From contig NZ_BQXN01000001.1 in the NCBI RefSeq assembly GCF_045862745.1, positions 62,001 through 126,000 on the forward strand: 64,000 nt of DNA. The letters run 5' to 3'. Made by a program: the position numbers and the translations under genes. This stretch comes from Furfurilactobacillus entadae. GTDB taxonomy: Bacteria; Bacillota; Bacilli; Lactobacillales; Lactobacillaceae. The notes below the pieces were generated by a model, which was not told where the DNA came from, made no database searches, and worked only from the letters and a program-made list of their open reading frames with translations. Shown here in pieces: positions 8,480 to 17,387 of the stretch (position 1 is its first letter; every line of letters begins with the position of its first letter).

Positions 8480-8965
8480 ATGGCTGAAGAAAAAACATAC
8501 CCAATGACCGAAGAAGGTCTTAAAAATCTTGAAGAAGAATTAGAGCACTTAAAATTAGTGACCCGTCCAGAAATCATCGAACGGATCAAGATCGCTAGAA
8601 GTTACGGTGACCTTTCAGAAAACTCTGAATACGAGTCAGCAAAAGACGAACAGTCAAACATTGAATCACGGATCTCCCTGGTTGAAGCAATGATTCATAA
8701 CGCTGAAATTATTGACAACTCTGGTGTTGCAAGTGACGAAGTTTCCTTAGGGAAGAACGTCACGTTCAAAGAATTACCAGATGAAGAACCAGAGACATAC
8801 ACGATTGTGGGGGCCGCAGAAGCAGACCCAACAACCGGAAAGATCTCAAACGACTCACCAATTGCCCAGAGCTTGATTGGTCATAAGGTGGGGGACGAAG
8901 TTGAAGTTAAACTCCCAGTGGGTAGCATGCAAGTTGCCATCCTCACGGTAGAAAACGCTGACTAA
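8480..8965 (+). CDS. greA: Transcription elongation factor GreA
   Basis: Binds in the RNA polymerase secondary channel and stimulates cleavage of backtracked transcripts. The start is the ATG at 8480 after AAAGGAG (8462-8468), which gives 161 residues; an upstream in-frame extension has no ribosome-binding site. The N-terminal coiled-coil holds the tip acidic residues in GDLSENSEYESAKDEQ (about residues 40-55). The C-terminal FKBP-like domain ends with LIGHKVGDEVEVKLPVG (about 134-150). A terminator follows directly. Confidence 0.97.
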   Translation: MAEEKTYPMTEEGLKNLEEELEHLKLVTRPEIIERIKIARSYGDLSENSEYESAKDEQSNIESRISLVEAMIHNAEIIDNSGVASDEVSLGKNVTFKELPDEEPETYTIVGAAEADPTTGKISNDSPIAQSLIGHKVGDEVEVKLPVGSMQVAILTVENAD

Positions 8966-8979
8966 GTTCATTTAATTAA

Positions 8980-9026
8980 ACGTGCGGGTGCAGATGATGT
9001 AGGTCATCCAGCACGCGCACGTTTTT
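8980..9026 (+). terminator. Rho-independent terminator after greA
   Basis: ACGTGCGGGTGC (8980-8991) pairs with GCACGCGCACGT (9011-9022) with one mismatch. A short inner GATGA/TCATC pair and a run of five T follow the same hairpin. Confidence 0.85.
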
Positions 9027-9119
9027 AGTTATCAGGATGCTGAATTGTTGTTTGCAAAAAACTACGGTAAACTATTATCCTAGTTAGACGAATGCTCGAA
9101 TTGAGAAAGGAAATTAAAC

Positions 9120-10121
9120 ATGCCCGTTATTAATGAACAAGATCAAGCAGCAATGGCGCGGTACACGGAATTTGTCCGTAACGCACCGTTTACATCAATC
9201 ACCCAGGATCCCGGTTGGGGTGCAATTAAAAACAATTGGGAACCGCTCCACATCACGTTAGAGGCTGATGGAAAAATCACCGCGGCAATGTCAATTTTGA
9301 TGATTGCAAACGAAGATGGGGAAAAGCTTGCTTACTGTTCAAAGGGCCCCGTTTGCGATCCAACCGACGTTGCAACGATTGACGCCCTGGTTGCCGAAGC
9401 AGAACCAGCGCTACGTGAAAACAACGTGTACGTGTTACGGATGGACCCTGAGGTCGTGTACAGTGACGATCTCTCAGCTGAGTTTACTGCGCATGGATAT
9501 GAAGTGCGGAACCGGAACGTGGGGATGCATGACACCATCCAACCCCGGTTTAACATGGTGATGGACTTAAAGGATAAGAGCGCTGATGATGTGTTGATGA
9601 CGTTCCGACCAAACACTCGCCATGACGTGCGCCATTCCATCAAGCCTGAATTGATGGTTGAAGCTGGAAACAGCATGGCCGAAATGGACCGTTTTTATGC
9701 GTTGTATGAAGAAATGAGTCACCGGCAGGGGATTACGTACCGGCCACGGGACTACTTTGATCGGATGGTGACGGCGTTTGCTGATACCGATATTTTACGG
9801 ATCTTCATTGCGCACTCAGAGACCCAAGACTTAGCTGGCTCATTGGCCTTTAAGTACGGGGACAAACTGTGGTACATGTACGGTGGTAGTGTTAATGCAG
9901 AACCAAAACTGCTGGCACCATACCGGATCCAATGGGAAATGATTACGGAAGCCCTGGCCGCTAAAAAGGATCGTTACGACCTTGGTGGTGTGTTTGCGCT
10001 TGATAAGAGTGATGGATTGTGGTTATTCAAACATGGGTACGTCCGTGAAGCGACAGAATACCTTGGCGAAATCGATAAGGTCTATGACGCAGATGCGTAT
10101 GCCCGTTTTCTTCACAAGTAA
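9120..10121 (+). CDS. FemABX-family peptidoglycan bridge aminoacyltransferase
   Basis: A 333-residue protein of the FemABX family, which adds the first or later bridge residues to the lipid II stem peptide using aminoacyl-tRNA. It carries the two GNAT-like halves: the N-terminal half with FTSITQDPGWGAIKNNWEP, and the second half with RHDVRHSIKP, GSLAFKYGDKLWYMYGGS and a C-terminal GGVFALDKSDGLWLFKHGY, which matches the family end motif. It lacks the long coiled-coil arm of staphylococcal FemA/B, which is usual in lactobacilli, where the family is called FemX, MurM or BppA. Which amino acid it adds cannot be told from sequence. GAAAGGAAA precedes the ATG. Confidence 0.88.
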   Translation: MPVINEQDQAAMARYTEFVRNAPFTSITQDPGWGAIKNNWEPLHITLEADGKITAAMSILMIANEDGEKLAYCSKGPVCDPTDVATIDALVAEAEPALRENNVYVLRMDPEVVYSDDLSAEFTAHGYEVRNRNVGMHDTIQPRFNMVMDLKDKSADDVLMTFRPNTRHDVRHSIKPELMVEAGNSMAEMDRFYALYEEMSHRQGITYRPRDYFDRMVTAFADTDILRIFIAHSETQDLAGSLAFKYGDKLWYMYGGSVNAEPKLLAPYRIQWEMITEALAAKKDRYDLGGVFALDKSDGLWLFKHGYVREATEYLGEIDKVYDADAYARFLHK

Positions 10122-10237
10122 AAACATTGTGATGCCAATCACACCAAGCCATTAGCCGATTTTAATTGCTTGCGTTCACAAGCGAATGTGCTAAAGTTAG
10201 TTCATGAAAGCGAATTCATTGAGTGGAGGCAAGCGGC

Positions 10238-10552
10238 ATGCAGATTACAGTGACAGATGCAGCCAGTAAGTGGTTTCAAGATGAAGTGGGCTTAAAACCC
10301 GGCGATGGCATGAAGTTTTATGGGAAGGTCTACGGAAAGACACCAGTGCATGATGGTTTTTCCATGGCCATGGTCCCGGATAAAGATCCTGATCGCCCAG
10401 TTGGTGAGACCGAAAAAGATGGCATCAAATACTTTGTGAACTATGGTGACGCATGGTTTTTTGCTGGCTATGATTTTGTGATTGATTACGACGATAAATT
10501 AGATGAACCGCATTACGAATATGTAGCGCAACCAGAATCCAACATGAACTAG
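10238..10552 (+). CDS. HesB/YneR-like iron-sulfur-assembly fold protein without cysteines
   Basis: A 104-residue protein with the HesB-like fold (MQITVTDAASKWFQDEVGL, then a Gly-rich beta segment FYGKVYGKTP, and a C-terminal acidic region). The cysteines that A-type scaffold proteins use to hold Fe-S clusters are absent, as in the YneR subgroup of Firmicutes, so a scaffold role is doubtful. The start is the ATG at 10238 with GTGGAGG 8 bases upstream. An in-frame GTG at 10223 overlaps that ribosome-binding site and is rejected as the start. A bidirectional terminator separates it from the convergent yfhO gene. Confidence 0.8.
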   Translation: MQITVTDAASKWFQDEVGLKPGDGMKFYGKVYGKTPVHDGFSMAMVPDKDPDRPVGETEKDGIKYFVNYGDAWFFAGYDFVIDYDDKLDEPHYEYVAQPESNMN

Positions 10553-10563
10553 ATGGTGGTTAC

Positions 10564-10610
10564 AATAAGGGCCCGCATAGACAATCAATGTCTGTGCGGG
10601 CCCTTATTTT
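10564..10610. terminator. Bidirectional terminator between the HesB-like gene and yfhO
   Basis: AATAAGGGCCCGCA and TGCGGGCCCTTATT form a perfect stem with an inner AGACA/TGTCT pair and flanking A and T runs. It can end transcripts from both sides. Confidence 0.9.
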
Positions 10611-10617
10611 GTAATGA

Positions 10618-13251
10618 TTAGCCGAGGTGCTTGCGTCGGTACACCCATTCAGTGCCGGCCGTTAAGCAGGCCGCAATGATGGTGACGATGAGCCCAGTCA
10701 AAAAGTACGGTGGCCGGTAGGTGAAACTAACATCATGATGGCCTGGTGATAATCGGAGTGCCATGAATTCGTCGGCGATGGTCGTTGGTGTGACTGTGTG
10801 ACCATCGACCTTAACGTGCCAACCCGCTTGGGCCGGAATGCTGGTCATGAGGACTGGTTGATCCTTGGTGGCCGTGACGGTTCCATTGATGTGGGTCTGT
10901 CCCCATGAGGTGACGAGCAGGGGATGTTGTTGAAGCCGTTTAATGCCGTGTTTGTATTGAGCATTTGGCAAGTGGTACAACGTGACGTTTTGAAGCCACA
11001 ACGTTGGTTTTTTCAGTTCAAACGTAATGGTCTGTGGCTGATCCTTTTGACCACTGGCAAGGTTCACCAAAACCGTGTTGCGATACGTGTCGTATTGACT
11101 CAGCGGCTGACCGTTAAGCAGGATCGTGACGTTATCTTTTTGAAGGTTAGAACCAATTGACAGGTAGTACGCATCATCCGTTGTCGGCGTGAAGTGCAAC
11201 GTCATGCTGGCCGGCTTTTTCAAGTTGGTCTTGTTGAGGGTTGCCCCGGTGATATTGGTAATTTTATTGGTGTTGGTGACGTTAAGTGAATCAAAATTAA
11301 CGGCGGTAAACAGTTTGTTCGTGCTTGGTTCACCTAAGAATGCGTTCCAGAGCTGATTTTGATTCGTCATTGGATCACGATAAATGTTTTTGACTGAAAG
11401 GGTGCTGGCTGCGGCCATGAACCCCATCCCCAGTGCATCCGGGTTCTTGTACGTGCGGATGTCAGTACTGGAGTGAACCAAATCATGACTGCTGGTGATG
11501 TCTGGTTTGTAGGTGAGTGTCGGCATGTTTTTGTACGCGGTAGACTTATGATTTTGAGCGGTCGTCTCGTTTGCCGTCCAGAAATACTTCATGTTAAGCA
11601 ACGCGTCCATAAACTTCGTCCCGTTCGCATATGTGACAAACCCATCACCATCGGGGTTCCCGGTGAGGTCATAAAAACCGGTCGTTTTGCGCTCCAGGGT
11701 GGAGCCGAAATGTGACCCACCAAAGTAGTCGCCCTGCATGGGATCATCTTTCGTTCGTTGGAAGGTGGAGCCGATGCGGTAAAGATCATCATCCAAAGAT
11801 TTTACCGTGGTGCTGGCGGAATCAATGGCATCCGTGTAGGTGCTAAATTGAGCCTGCGGGACATAACTAATTTTGTTTAGCGACAGGACCACGTTTGTAC
11901 CAAGGTCGGCGGCAGTCAATAACACAAGAATTGGCAACATCCAGGTGTGATCACCAGGCCATGGGGCTAACAGCAATAGGGCAATCAACATGAAGCTACT
12001 GCCAGTGATGATTTGGCCCACGGTAAGAAAGTTAACGCTGTGGAGGGAAATGAGCAGGGAGCCAACAATGACAGCTAGTAACCCAGCCGCAGTCCCGATG
12101 GTTTCCCAGCGGAGTGGTTGCGGGGTCGGCCAGGCAATGGCTGCCAGCCAGATTAACCAGAAACAAAAGACAAAGGAAAAACGGTACGGGTACCAAATGG
12201 GAAATTGGCCTGCGTGCCACAATAAGTTTAGCGGCGTGAAACACATGGACAGGAGCAGGAAGACCGTAATCAGTCCGGCCGTCAGTTTAACGGACCAGTG
12301 CAGGGGTGTTTCGATGAAAAAGGCAATAACAAGTAACAGAACAACGGCCCCCACAAAAATGTTGGGTTGCCCCTTTGGCATCTGAGCAAAGTTAAAGCCC
12401 CCTGGGAAGAGCTTACCGAGCATTTTAGCTGGCATGTAGTCAAATGCCCACTTGACCTTAACAACGGTGTAGGAGGCCTTGCTAAGCTGCAATGCGAAGT
12501 AGGTCGGAATGAGGATGATGGCGGCTAACCCGCCTCCAATAACGGAGGCACCCGCATAGCGACAAAGATTAAGGAGACTTGTGCGCCACGTGAACCGGTG
12601 CCACACCAAGCTAAACAAAACGTACAGGATGGTAAATAAGGCGACCATGTAGGCCATGTAGTAGTTCACGATGAACGTCACACCAAGCCAGCAAACGTAA
12701 GGCAACCAGTGGTGAGCCGTGAGTAAGCGTTCCAACCCGTAAACGACTAGTGGTAGCGTTACAAGGGCGTCGAGCCACATCAGATTGAGCTGGTTTGCAA
12801 CGGTCCAGCCACACAAAGCATACGCGATGGCAAACATCGGTAAACGCCAGCCACGTTGCAACCGTAACCGTTGAAGGACCCACGCCATGCTTAACCCGGC
12901 GCTCCCATACTTCATGACGGTGATCAAAAAGACACCAGCGCTCAGGCCGCCACGACTGAAGGGCAAAATCAGGAAGTTGAACGGACTCATTAAGTAATAG
13001 GCCCACAGGCTGGACGTTTCACCGCCAAGTGCCTTACTGAAACTGTAAAAGAAGCTTCCTGGGTGGTGAAGCAATGTATTGCGGAAAAAGGCGTAAAAAT
13101 CGATGTATTGTTGGCCCATGTCGACAGTTAGGAGTGAGCTAGAGCCAAACGGAGCCATCCCTCGGCAAGCAAAGTAGCTTGTCATGAGGAGGGCCGGAAT
13201 GAAAAAGCTCAGGTAAAGGGGCCAGTGTTTTGTAAAATGTTGTTTAATCAT
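10618..13251 (-). CDS. yfhO: YfhO-family GT-C-type membrane protein
   Basis: An 877-residue polytopic membrane protein of the YfhO family. These are GT-C-fold glycosyltransferases thought to add sugars from lipid carriers to teichoic acids or other outer envelope polymers. The N-terminal half (about residues 10-450) contains roughly a dozen hydrophobic segments. The acidic DMGQQYIDFYAFFRN in the first extracellular loop matches the catalytic-loop region of GT-C enzymes. An extracytoplasmic beta-rich domain (about 460-840) and a last helix (about 848-868) follow. The start ATG at 13251 has AAAGGA 13 bases upstream, a somewhat wide spacing. The acceptor is unknown. Confidence 0.88.
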   Translation of the reverse strand: MIKQHFTKHWPLYLSFFIPALLMTSYFACRGMAPFGSSSLLTVDMGQQYIDFYAFFRNTLLHHPGSFFYSFSKALGGETSSLWAYYLMSPFNFLILPFSRGGLSAGVFLITVMKYGSAGLSMAWVLQRLRLQRGWRLPMFAIAYALCGWTVANQLNLMWLDALVTLPLVVYGLERLLTAHHWLPYVCWLGVTFIVNYYMAYMVALFTILYVLFSLVWHRFTWRTSLLNLCRYAGASVIGGGLAAIILIPTYFALQLSKASYTVVKVKWAFDYMPAKMLGKLFPGGFNFAQMPKGQPNIFVGAVVLLLVIAFFIETPLHWSVKLTAGLITVFLLLSMCFTPLNLLWHAGQFPIWYPYRFSFVFCFWLIWLAAIAWPTPQPLRWETIGTAAGLLAVIVGSLLISLHSVNFLTVGQIITGSSFMLIALLLLAPWPGDHTWMLPILVLLTAADLGTNVVLSLNKISYVPQAQFSTYTDAIDSASTTVKSLDDDLYRIGSTFQRTKDDPMQGDYFGGSHFGSTLERKTTGFYDLTGNPDGDGFVTYANGTKFMDALLNMKYFWTANETTAQNHKSTAYKNMPTLTYKPDITSSHDLVHSSTDIRTYKNPDALGMGFMAAASTLSVKNIYRDPMTNQNQLWNAFLGEPSTNKLFTAVNFDSLNVTNTNKITNITGATLNKTNLKKPASMTLHFTPTTDDAYYLSIGSNLQKDNVTILLNGQPLSQYDTYRNTVLVNLASGQKDQPQTITFELKKPTLWLQNVTLYHLPNAQYKHGIKRLQQHPLLVTSWGQTHINGTVTATKDQPVLMTSIPAQAGWHVKVDGHTVTPTTIADEFMALRLSPGHHDVSFTYRPPYFLTGLIVTIIAACLTAGTEWVYRRKHLG

Positions 13252-13352
13252 GCGGGATGTGAATTCCTTTCTCTCAAAAAAGCGTAAAGATTCGTGGCGA
13301 GACTTTAGCTTTTCTACGACTTCCTTTACAATGATAGACGATACTTTTTACT

Positions 13353-13370
13353 CGGCAAAGCACTTTGCCG
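13353..13370. promoter_or_regulatory. Perfect palindrome between yfhO and the PBP gene
   Basis: CGGCAAAG-CA-CTTTGCCG is an 8-base inverted repeat with a 2-base spacer, about 58 bases before the PBP start. It is too short and lacks the T run of a terminator. It could be an operator for one or both divergent genes. Confidence 0.35.
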
Positions 13371-13427
13371 AAATTTAATGATTATGATGAATGATCGACA
13401 AGGTAGATAAGGTAGGTTAGAGGGCTA

Positions 13428-15488
13428 GTGTTTAAAAAGTTTATGCAACGGCGACGGGCACAAAGCAATCGCGATGATCAAACGACCCGGATCCCCATCC
13501 GGTTAAATATATTGTTGGTGATCGTGTTTGTTCTGTTAGCCGTCCTCGGTTGGCGAATGGCGTACTTGCAGATCCAAAACGGAGCCGAGCTTAAGGCAGA
13601 GGTTAACCGGACTGCAAACACAATCGAAACAAATAGCGTTCAACGGGGAATGATTTACGATTCAACGGGGAAGGTGCTGGTTGGTAATGAAGCCCACCAG
13701 GCCATTAGTTACACGAAGGGAATTAACGTCACTGGGGCCGATATGTTTAAGGTGTCTAACCGGCTTGGCAAGTATCTGTCTGTATCAAGTGATGCCTTAA
13801 CGAGCCGTCAGATTGCCATTTACTACCTCGCGAATGAAAAGAACATGGCAAAAGTGGTTGCGAAAATTCCTAAGGCGGCCGCAATGAGTGATAATGCGTT
13901 GCAAACTGCAACCCAAGATTACGTGGTGGCCCACGAACCTCAATTAACGGCCGCACAGAAAAATGCAGCAGCCATCTTTACCAAGATGAACGGGGCCTAT
14001 TCCTTATCGACAACGTACATCAAGGAAAAAGACGTTACGGCGACAGAAGTATCTCAAATTGGGGAGCACATGTCCGAAATGCCTGGTGTAAAGACCTCGA
14101 CGAGTTGGTCACGTGATTATCCATCAGGAAATTCCGTGAAGTCGTTTGTTGGAACGGTGACTACCGAAAAGCAAGGATTGCCAGAAGACGAAGTTAACCA
14201 ACTACTCTCACAAGGGTATTCACGAAATGACTCCGTTGGTTCAAGTTACATTGAAAAAGCCTACGAACCGATCCTAAAGGGGACAAAATCCCGGACATCC
14301 GTGGAAGTTAGCAGCAACTCCACCATCACGAAGGAAACTCAGGAATATGCGGGTAAGAAGGGGTCAAACCTTGTCTTGACGATCAATGCGAAGTTCCAGG
14401 ATGCCGTTCAAAAGGTGATCGATGATCAATTGCCTGGTGGAACGTGTCAGGGGGCCTATGCTGTTGTCATGAACCCGAATACCGGGGCTGTCTTAGCGAT
14501 GGCTGGTGATTCACGGAACCCAACGACTGGGAAAGTGACGACAGATGCGTTAGGGGCCATTAACCAACCAATTGTTATGGGATCCGTCGTTAAACCAGCA
14601 ATGCTGACTGGTGGGTTTGAATCTGGTGCATTAACGCCATCCAATAACACATTGAACGACCAACCAATTATTTTAACGGGAACGTCGAAGATTTCGACGG
14701 ACTGGAACCAAAATGGGTCTTACCCAATGGATGCAGCCATGGCGCTGGAAACATCTTCCAACTCCTATGCCGTTCAGGTCGCCATGAAGATGGTTGGCTA
14801 TAAGTATTCACAAGGGGCCTCCATTGAGGGATTACCAACGGACATGTTTCAGAAGCTCCGGAACAACTTTAACCAGTACGGACTGGGCGTGAAGACAGGG
14901 ATTGACATTCCTGGTGAATCAGCTGGTTTGAAGGGGTTATCGACCCGGAAGCAAATTGGGTCTGCGTTGGTTGAAGCATTTGGTAACTATGACGCGTACA
15001 CAACGCTCCAGTTGGGGCAGTACGTTTCAACGTTAGCTAATGGTGGTTACCGGATGAAGCCATACGTGGTCTCACAAGTCCGGTCAACGAAGAATGACGG
15101 GACGCTAGGGGCTGTGGACTACCAAGCAGAACCAACAGCCTTAAACTACGTCGAAGCGTCCCCAGAAGCCAAGGCCATCATCAAACAAGGGATGTGGCAA
15201 GTGGTCAACGGGTCATCGCCTCATAAGACTGGGGCGACTGTCCTGGAAGATTTAAAGCCAGGAATCGTTGCTAAAACTGGGACGGCCGAAACATACGTTA
15301 ACGGGCAACAAACGGTTACTTCAAGTATTATTTCATATGCACCAACGAAGAACCCACAGGTTGCCGTTGCTGTGGCCGTGCCAGGGTTGCCAGAGACGAC
15401 CTCGTCATACCTGGTTAACCAGAACATTGCGGCCGAGATTTACAAGTTATACTGGAAGAATGTCACCAATTCGAGCGAAGCAAGTTAA
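13428..15488 (+). CDS. pbp2B: Class B penicillin-binding protein (PBP2b type)
   Basis: A 686-residue transpeptidase of the monofunctional class B type, probably serving septal or peripheral wall synthesis. It has a basic cytoplasmic tail, one membrane anchor (about residues 25-45, IRLNILLVIVFVLLAVLGW) and a dimerisation domain from about 75 (RGMIYDSTGKVL). In the transpeptidase domain SVVK has the catalytic Ser386, SSN follows near 443, and KTGTAE begins at about 616. There are no PASTA domains. The start is a GTG at 13428 preceded by a weak AGAGGG. rpmG follows about 100 bases downstream, as in other lactobacilli. Confidence 0.93.
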   Translation: MFKKFMQRRRAQSNRDDQTTRIPIRLNILLVIVFVLLAVLGWRMAYLQIQNGAELKAEVNRTANTIETNSVQRGMIYDSTGKVLVGNEAHQAISYTKGINVTGADMFKVSNRLGKYLSVSSDALTSRQIAIYYLANEKNMAKVVAKIPKAAAMSDNALQTATQDYVVAHEPQLTAAQKNAAAIFTKMNGAYSLSTTYIKEKDVTATEVSQIGEHMSEMPGVKTSTSWSRDYPSGNSVKSFVGTVTTEKQGLPEDEVNQLLSQGYSRNDSVGSSYIEKAYEPILKGTKSRTSVEVSSNSTITKETQEYAGKKGSNLVLTINAKFQDAVQKVIDDQLPGGTCQGAYAVVMNPNTGAVLAMAGDSRNPTTGKVTTDALGAINQPIVMGSVVKPAMLTGGFESGALTPSNNTLNDQPIILTGTSKISTDWNQNGSYPMDAAMALETSSNSYAVQVAMKMVGYKYSQGASIEGLPTDMFQKLRNNFNQYGLGVKTGIDIPGESAGLKGLSTRKQIGSALVEAFGNYDAYTTLQLGQYVSTLANGGYRMKPYVVSQVRSTKNDGTLGAVDYQAEPTALNYVEASPEAKAIIKQGMWQVVNGSSPHKTGATVLEDLKPGIVAKTGTAETYVNGQQTVTSSIISYAPTKNPQVAVAVAVPGLPETTSSYLVNQNIAAEIYKLYWKNVTNSSEAS

Positions 15489-15586
15489 TCATTTCTGACA
15501 AAAGACTAGTCAGAACGCAAAAATAATGATAGAATTGTTTGAGTTGAGGCGTCTTCGCCAATTTCAAGTAGAGTGGAGGGTTAAAG

Positions 15587-15736
15587 ATGCGCGTACACAT
15601 TACCTTAGAATGCACCGAATGTGGTCGACAAACATACTTGTCATCAAAAAATCGGCGCAACAATCCAGACCGGGTTGAATTAAACAAGTACTGCCCTCAC
15701 GATCGCAAAGTTACTTTGCACCGTGAAACTAAGTAA
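15587..15736 (+). CDS. rpmG: 50S ribosomal protein L33
   Basis: A 49-residue ribosomal protein, MRVHITLECTECGRQTYL onward to the C-terminal VTLHRETK. The first zinc-type pair CTEC (residues 9-12) is present, but the second site is YCPHD, with only one Cys, so zinc binding is uncertain. GTGGAGGG precedes the ATG. A terminator follows at once. This is one of probably two or more L33 genes in the genome, as is usual for Firmicutes. Confidence 0.95.
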   Translation: MRVHITLECTECGRQTYLSSKNRRNNPDRVELNKYCPHDRKVTLHRETK

Positions 15737-15746
15737 TGACTGATTA

Positions 15747-15776
15747 GCGTCTGGGAATTTTCTCAGACGCTTTTTT
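15747..15776 (+). terminator. Terminator after rpmG
   Basis: GCGTCTG (15747-15753) pairs with CAGACGC (15764-15770), followed by TTTTTT. Confidence 0.88.
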
Positions 15777-15806
15777 GTTTTTTTTAAGCAACTAACGGGG
15801 TGCAAC

Positions 15807-16358
15807 ATGCAAACAAAACAAGTCGTTCGTCAGCAGACACTGGCGGCATTAGAAAGATTATCAGCCACGGATAAAGTGGCACAGAGCCAACAACTTATTG
15901 CCGGGCTGATTGGTCGGCCAGAATGGCAAAAAGCCACGACCATTGGATTGACCATGAGTACGGCCATTGAACTGGATACCAGGCCGTTGATCGCGCAGGC
16001 GTTAGCAGCGGGAAAGACGGTAACGGTGCCAAGAACGTTAGCGCACCGGCAAATGGAATTTGTGGCCTTGGGACCAGGAGTGACGTTTGAAACGACCAAA
16101 TTTGGTCTCGAGGAACCGGTTGGCGGAACGGTTATTGCACCAAACAAGCATGACTTAATCGTTGTTCCAGGCGTTGCGTTTGCTGACGATGGAAGCCGGG
16201 TGGGCTTTGGTGCCGGTTACTATGACCGTTATCTGGCCCAATATGCCGGGCCGACCACTAGTTTAGTTCTCCCAGCGCAACGGCATCATGTCGCGACGTG
16301 GGCGGTAGAACGATTCGACGTTAAAATTCAGCAATTAATTTCGCTTCAGGAGGGGTAA
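15807..16358 (+). CDS. 5-formyltetrahydrofolate cyclo-ligase
   Basis: A 183-residue enzyme that converts 5-formyl-THF to 5,10-methenyl-THF with ATP, returning the storage form of folate to one-carbon metabolism. The family C-terminal signature GVAFADDGSRVGFGAGYYDRYL is split here as GVAFADDGSRVG (about 123-134) and FGAGYYDRYL (135-144); it carries the ATP and substrate contacts. The N-terminal region RQQTLAALERLSATDK is typical. The rhomboid gene begins 6 bases after its stop, so the two are an operon. Confidence 0.93.
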   Translation: MQTKQVVRQQTLAALERLSATDKVAQSQQLIAGLIGRPEWQKATTIGLTMSTAIELDTRPLIAQALAAGKTVTVPRTLAHRQMEFVALGPGVTFETTKFGLEEPVGGTVIAPNKHDLIVVPGVAFADDGSRVGFGAGYYDRYLAQYAGPTTSLVLPAQRHHVATWAVERFDVKIQQLISLQEG

Positions 16359-16364
16359 CAACAC

Positions 16365-17060
16365 ATGAGACGATGGCGACGATTCGTAAACGGCTCACCA
16401 ATGACGATTACGTTGGTGACCATTAATGTGCTGGTCTTTTTATGGATGGTGTTTCGGTACCAATTACCGGCCGTTTCTCTAAACAGCACATTTTCCGGCC
16501 AGGCACTGTTAGAAGCTGGTGCCCGGTACACACCACTCATTCAAGCGGGACAGTGGTGGCGCTTGTTTACACCAATGTTTATTCACATGAGCGTGATGCA
16601 CATTGGGCTAAACATGGTGGTGTTGTACTTCTTAGGCGTGCAAATTGAATCACTCTTCGGCCACTGGCGGATGCTCGTGATTTACGTGGTCAGTGGCTTC
16701 ACAGGGAACGCGTGGAGTGCTGCTTTTCAACCACACACACTTTCTGCGGGTGCCAGTACGTCCATTTTTGGCCTGTTTGGTGCGTTTATCATTCTCGGGA
16801 TCATTGAACGAGCGAACCCGTATTTACGGCAGGTTGCGCGTCAATTTGGCTTACTGGTGGTCTTAAACTTAGTCTTTGACCTCTTTAGTGCTGGCGTGGA
16901 CATCTGGGGGCACATTGGGGGCCTTCTGGGCGGCTTTGTTGTTGCGATGATCCTTTGGGTTCCAGCTAATCATAGCTACCGTCGTTTGCCGATCTGGTGG
17001 CGTGGATTAGGGGTCATTGGTCTTGGCGCTGTGAGCGCAGTGCTGCTATTAATTATGTAA
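16365..17060 (+). CDS. gluP: Rhomboid-family intramembrane serine protease
   Basis: A 231-residue polytopic protease, similar to YqgP/GluP but without the large N-terminal extension. The first helix (about residues 11-28) is followed by an extracytoplasmic segment, then HMSVMHIGLNMVVLYFLG with the conserved HxxxN region. The nucleophile is in AGASTSIFGLFGAFI (GxS motif, about residues 126-140). The base His is in DIWGHIGGLLGGF (about 179-191). Six transmembrane segments are expected. Neighbours 5-FCL, rhomboid and yqgQ are conserved in Bacillales and lactobacilli. Substrates are not known. Confidence 0.93.
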   Translation: MRRWRRFVNGSPMTITLVTINVLVFLWMVFRYQLPAVSLNSTFSGQALLEAGARYTPLIQAGQWWRLFTPMFIHMSVMHIGLNMVVLYFLGVQIESLFGHWRMLVIYVVSGFTGNAWSAAFQPHTLSAGASTSIFGLFGAFIILGIIERANPYLRQVARQFGLLVVLNLVFDLFSAGVDIWGHIGGLLGGFVVAMILWVPANHSYRRLPIWWRGLGVIGLGAVSAVLLLIM

Positions 17061-17083
17061 TGGTAAAACGGAGGTAAACAAAC

Positions 17084-17326
17084 ATGTATCGTGGTGAACC
17101 AGCGTCATTACGGACGTTATACGATGTGCAACAACTGCTGAAAATGTTTGGCATCTACGTTTATGTCGGAAAGCGGTTGTGGGACATTGAGGTGATGGCC
17201 CTCGAGTTAGATAACCTATACAAAATGAACACCATCGATAAACCAACGTGGCTTCAGGCGAAGGTTGTCTTGAATCATGAACACCACATTGAGGAACAGA
17301 AACCGGAAAATTCTGGGCAAGCCTAG
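17084..17326 (+). CDS. yqgQ: YqgQ-family (DUF910) small protein
   Basis: An 80-residue cytoplasmic protein. The conserved DUF910 core is visible as TLYDVQQLLKMFGIYVYVGKR followed by LWDIEVMALELDNLY, split over a three-helix bundle. The function is unknown in the whole family; it may be a nucleic-acid-binding protein. GGAGGTAAAC precedes the ATG. In many relatives the next gene is a ROK glucokinase (glcK). Here the rhodanese-like gene follows after only 61 bases instead, so glcK is absent from its usual slot. Confidence 0.88.
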   Translation: MYRGEPASLRTLYDVQQLLKMFGIYVYVGKRLWDIEVMALELDNLYKMNTIDKPTWLQAKVVLNHEHHIEEQKPENSGQA

Positions 17327-17387
17327 GCAGTGCGCCGGCAAATGTGTACAATGTGTGTATTAGGTTTAAAAGATGGGGGAATGTGTT

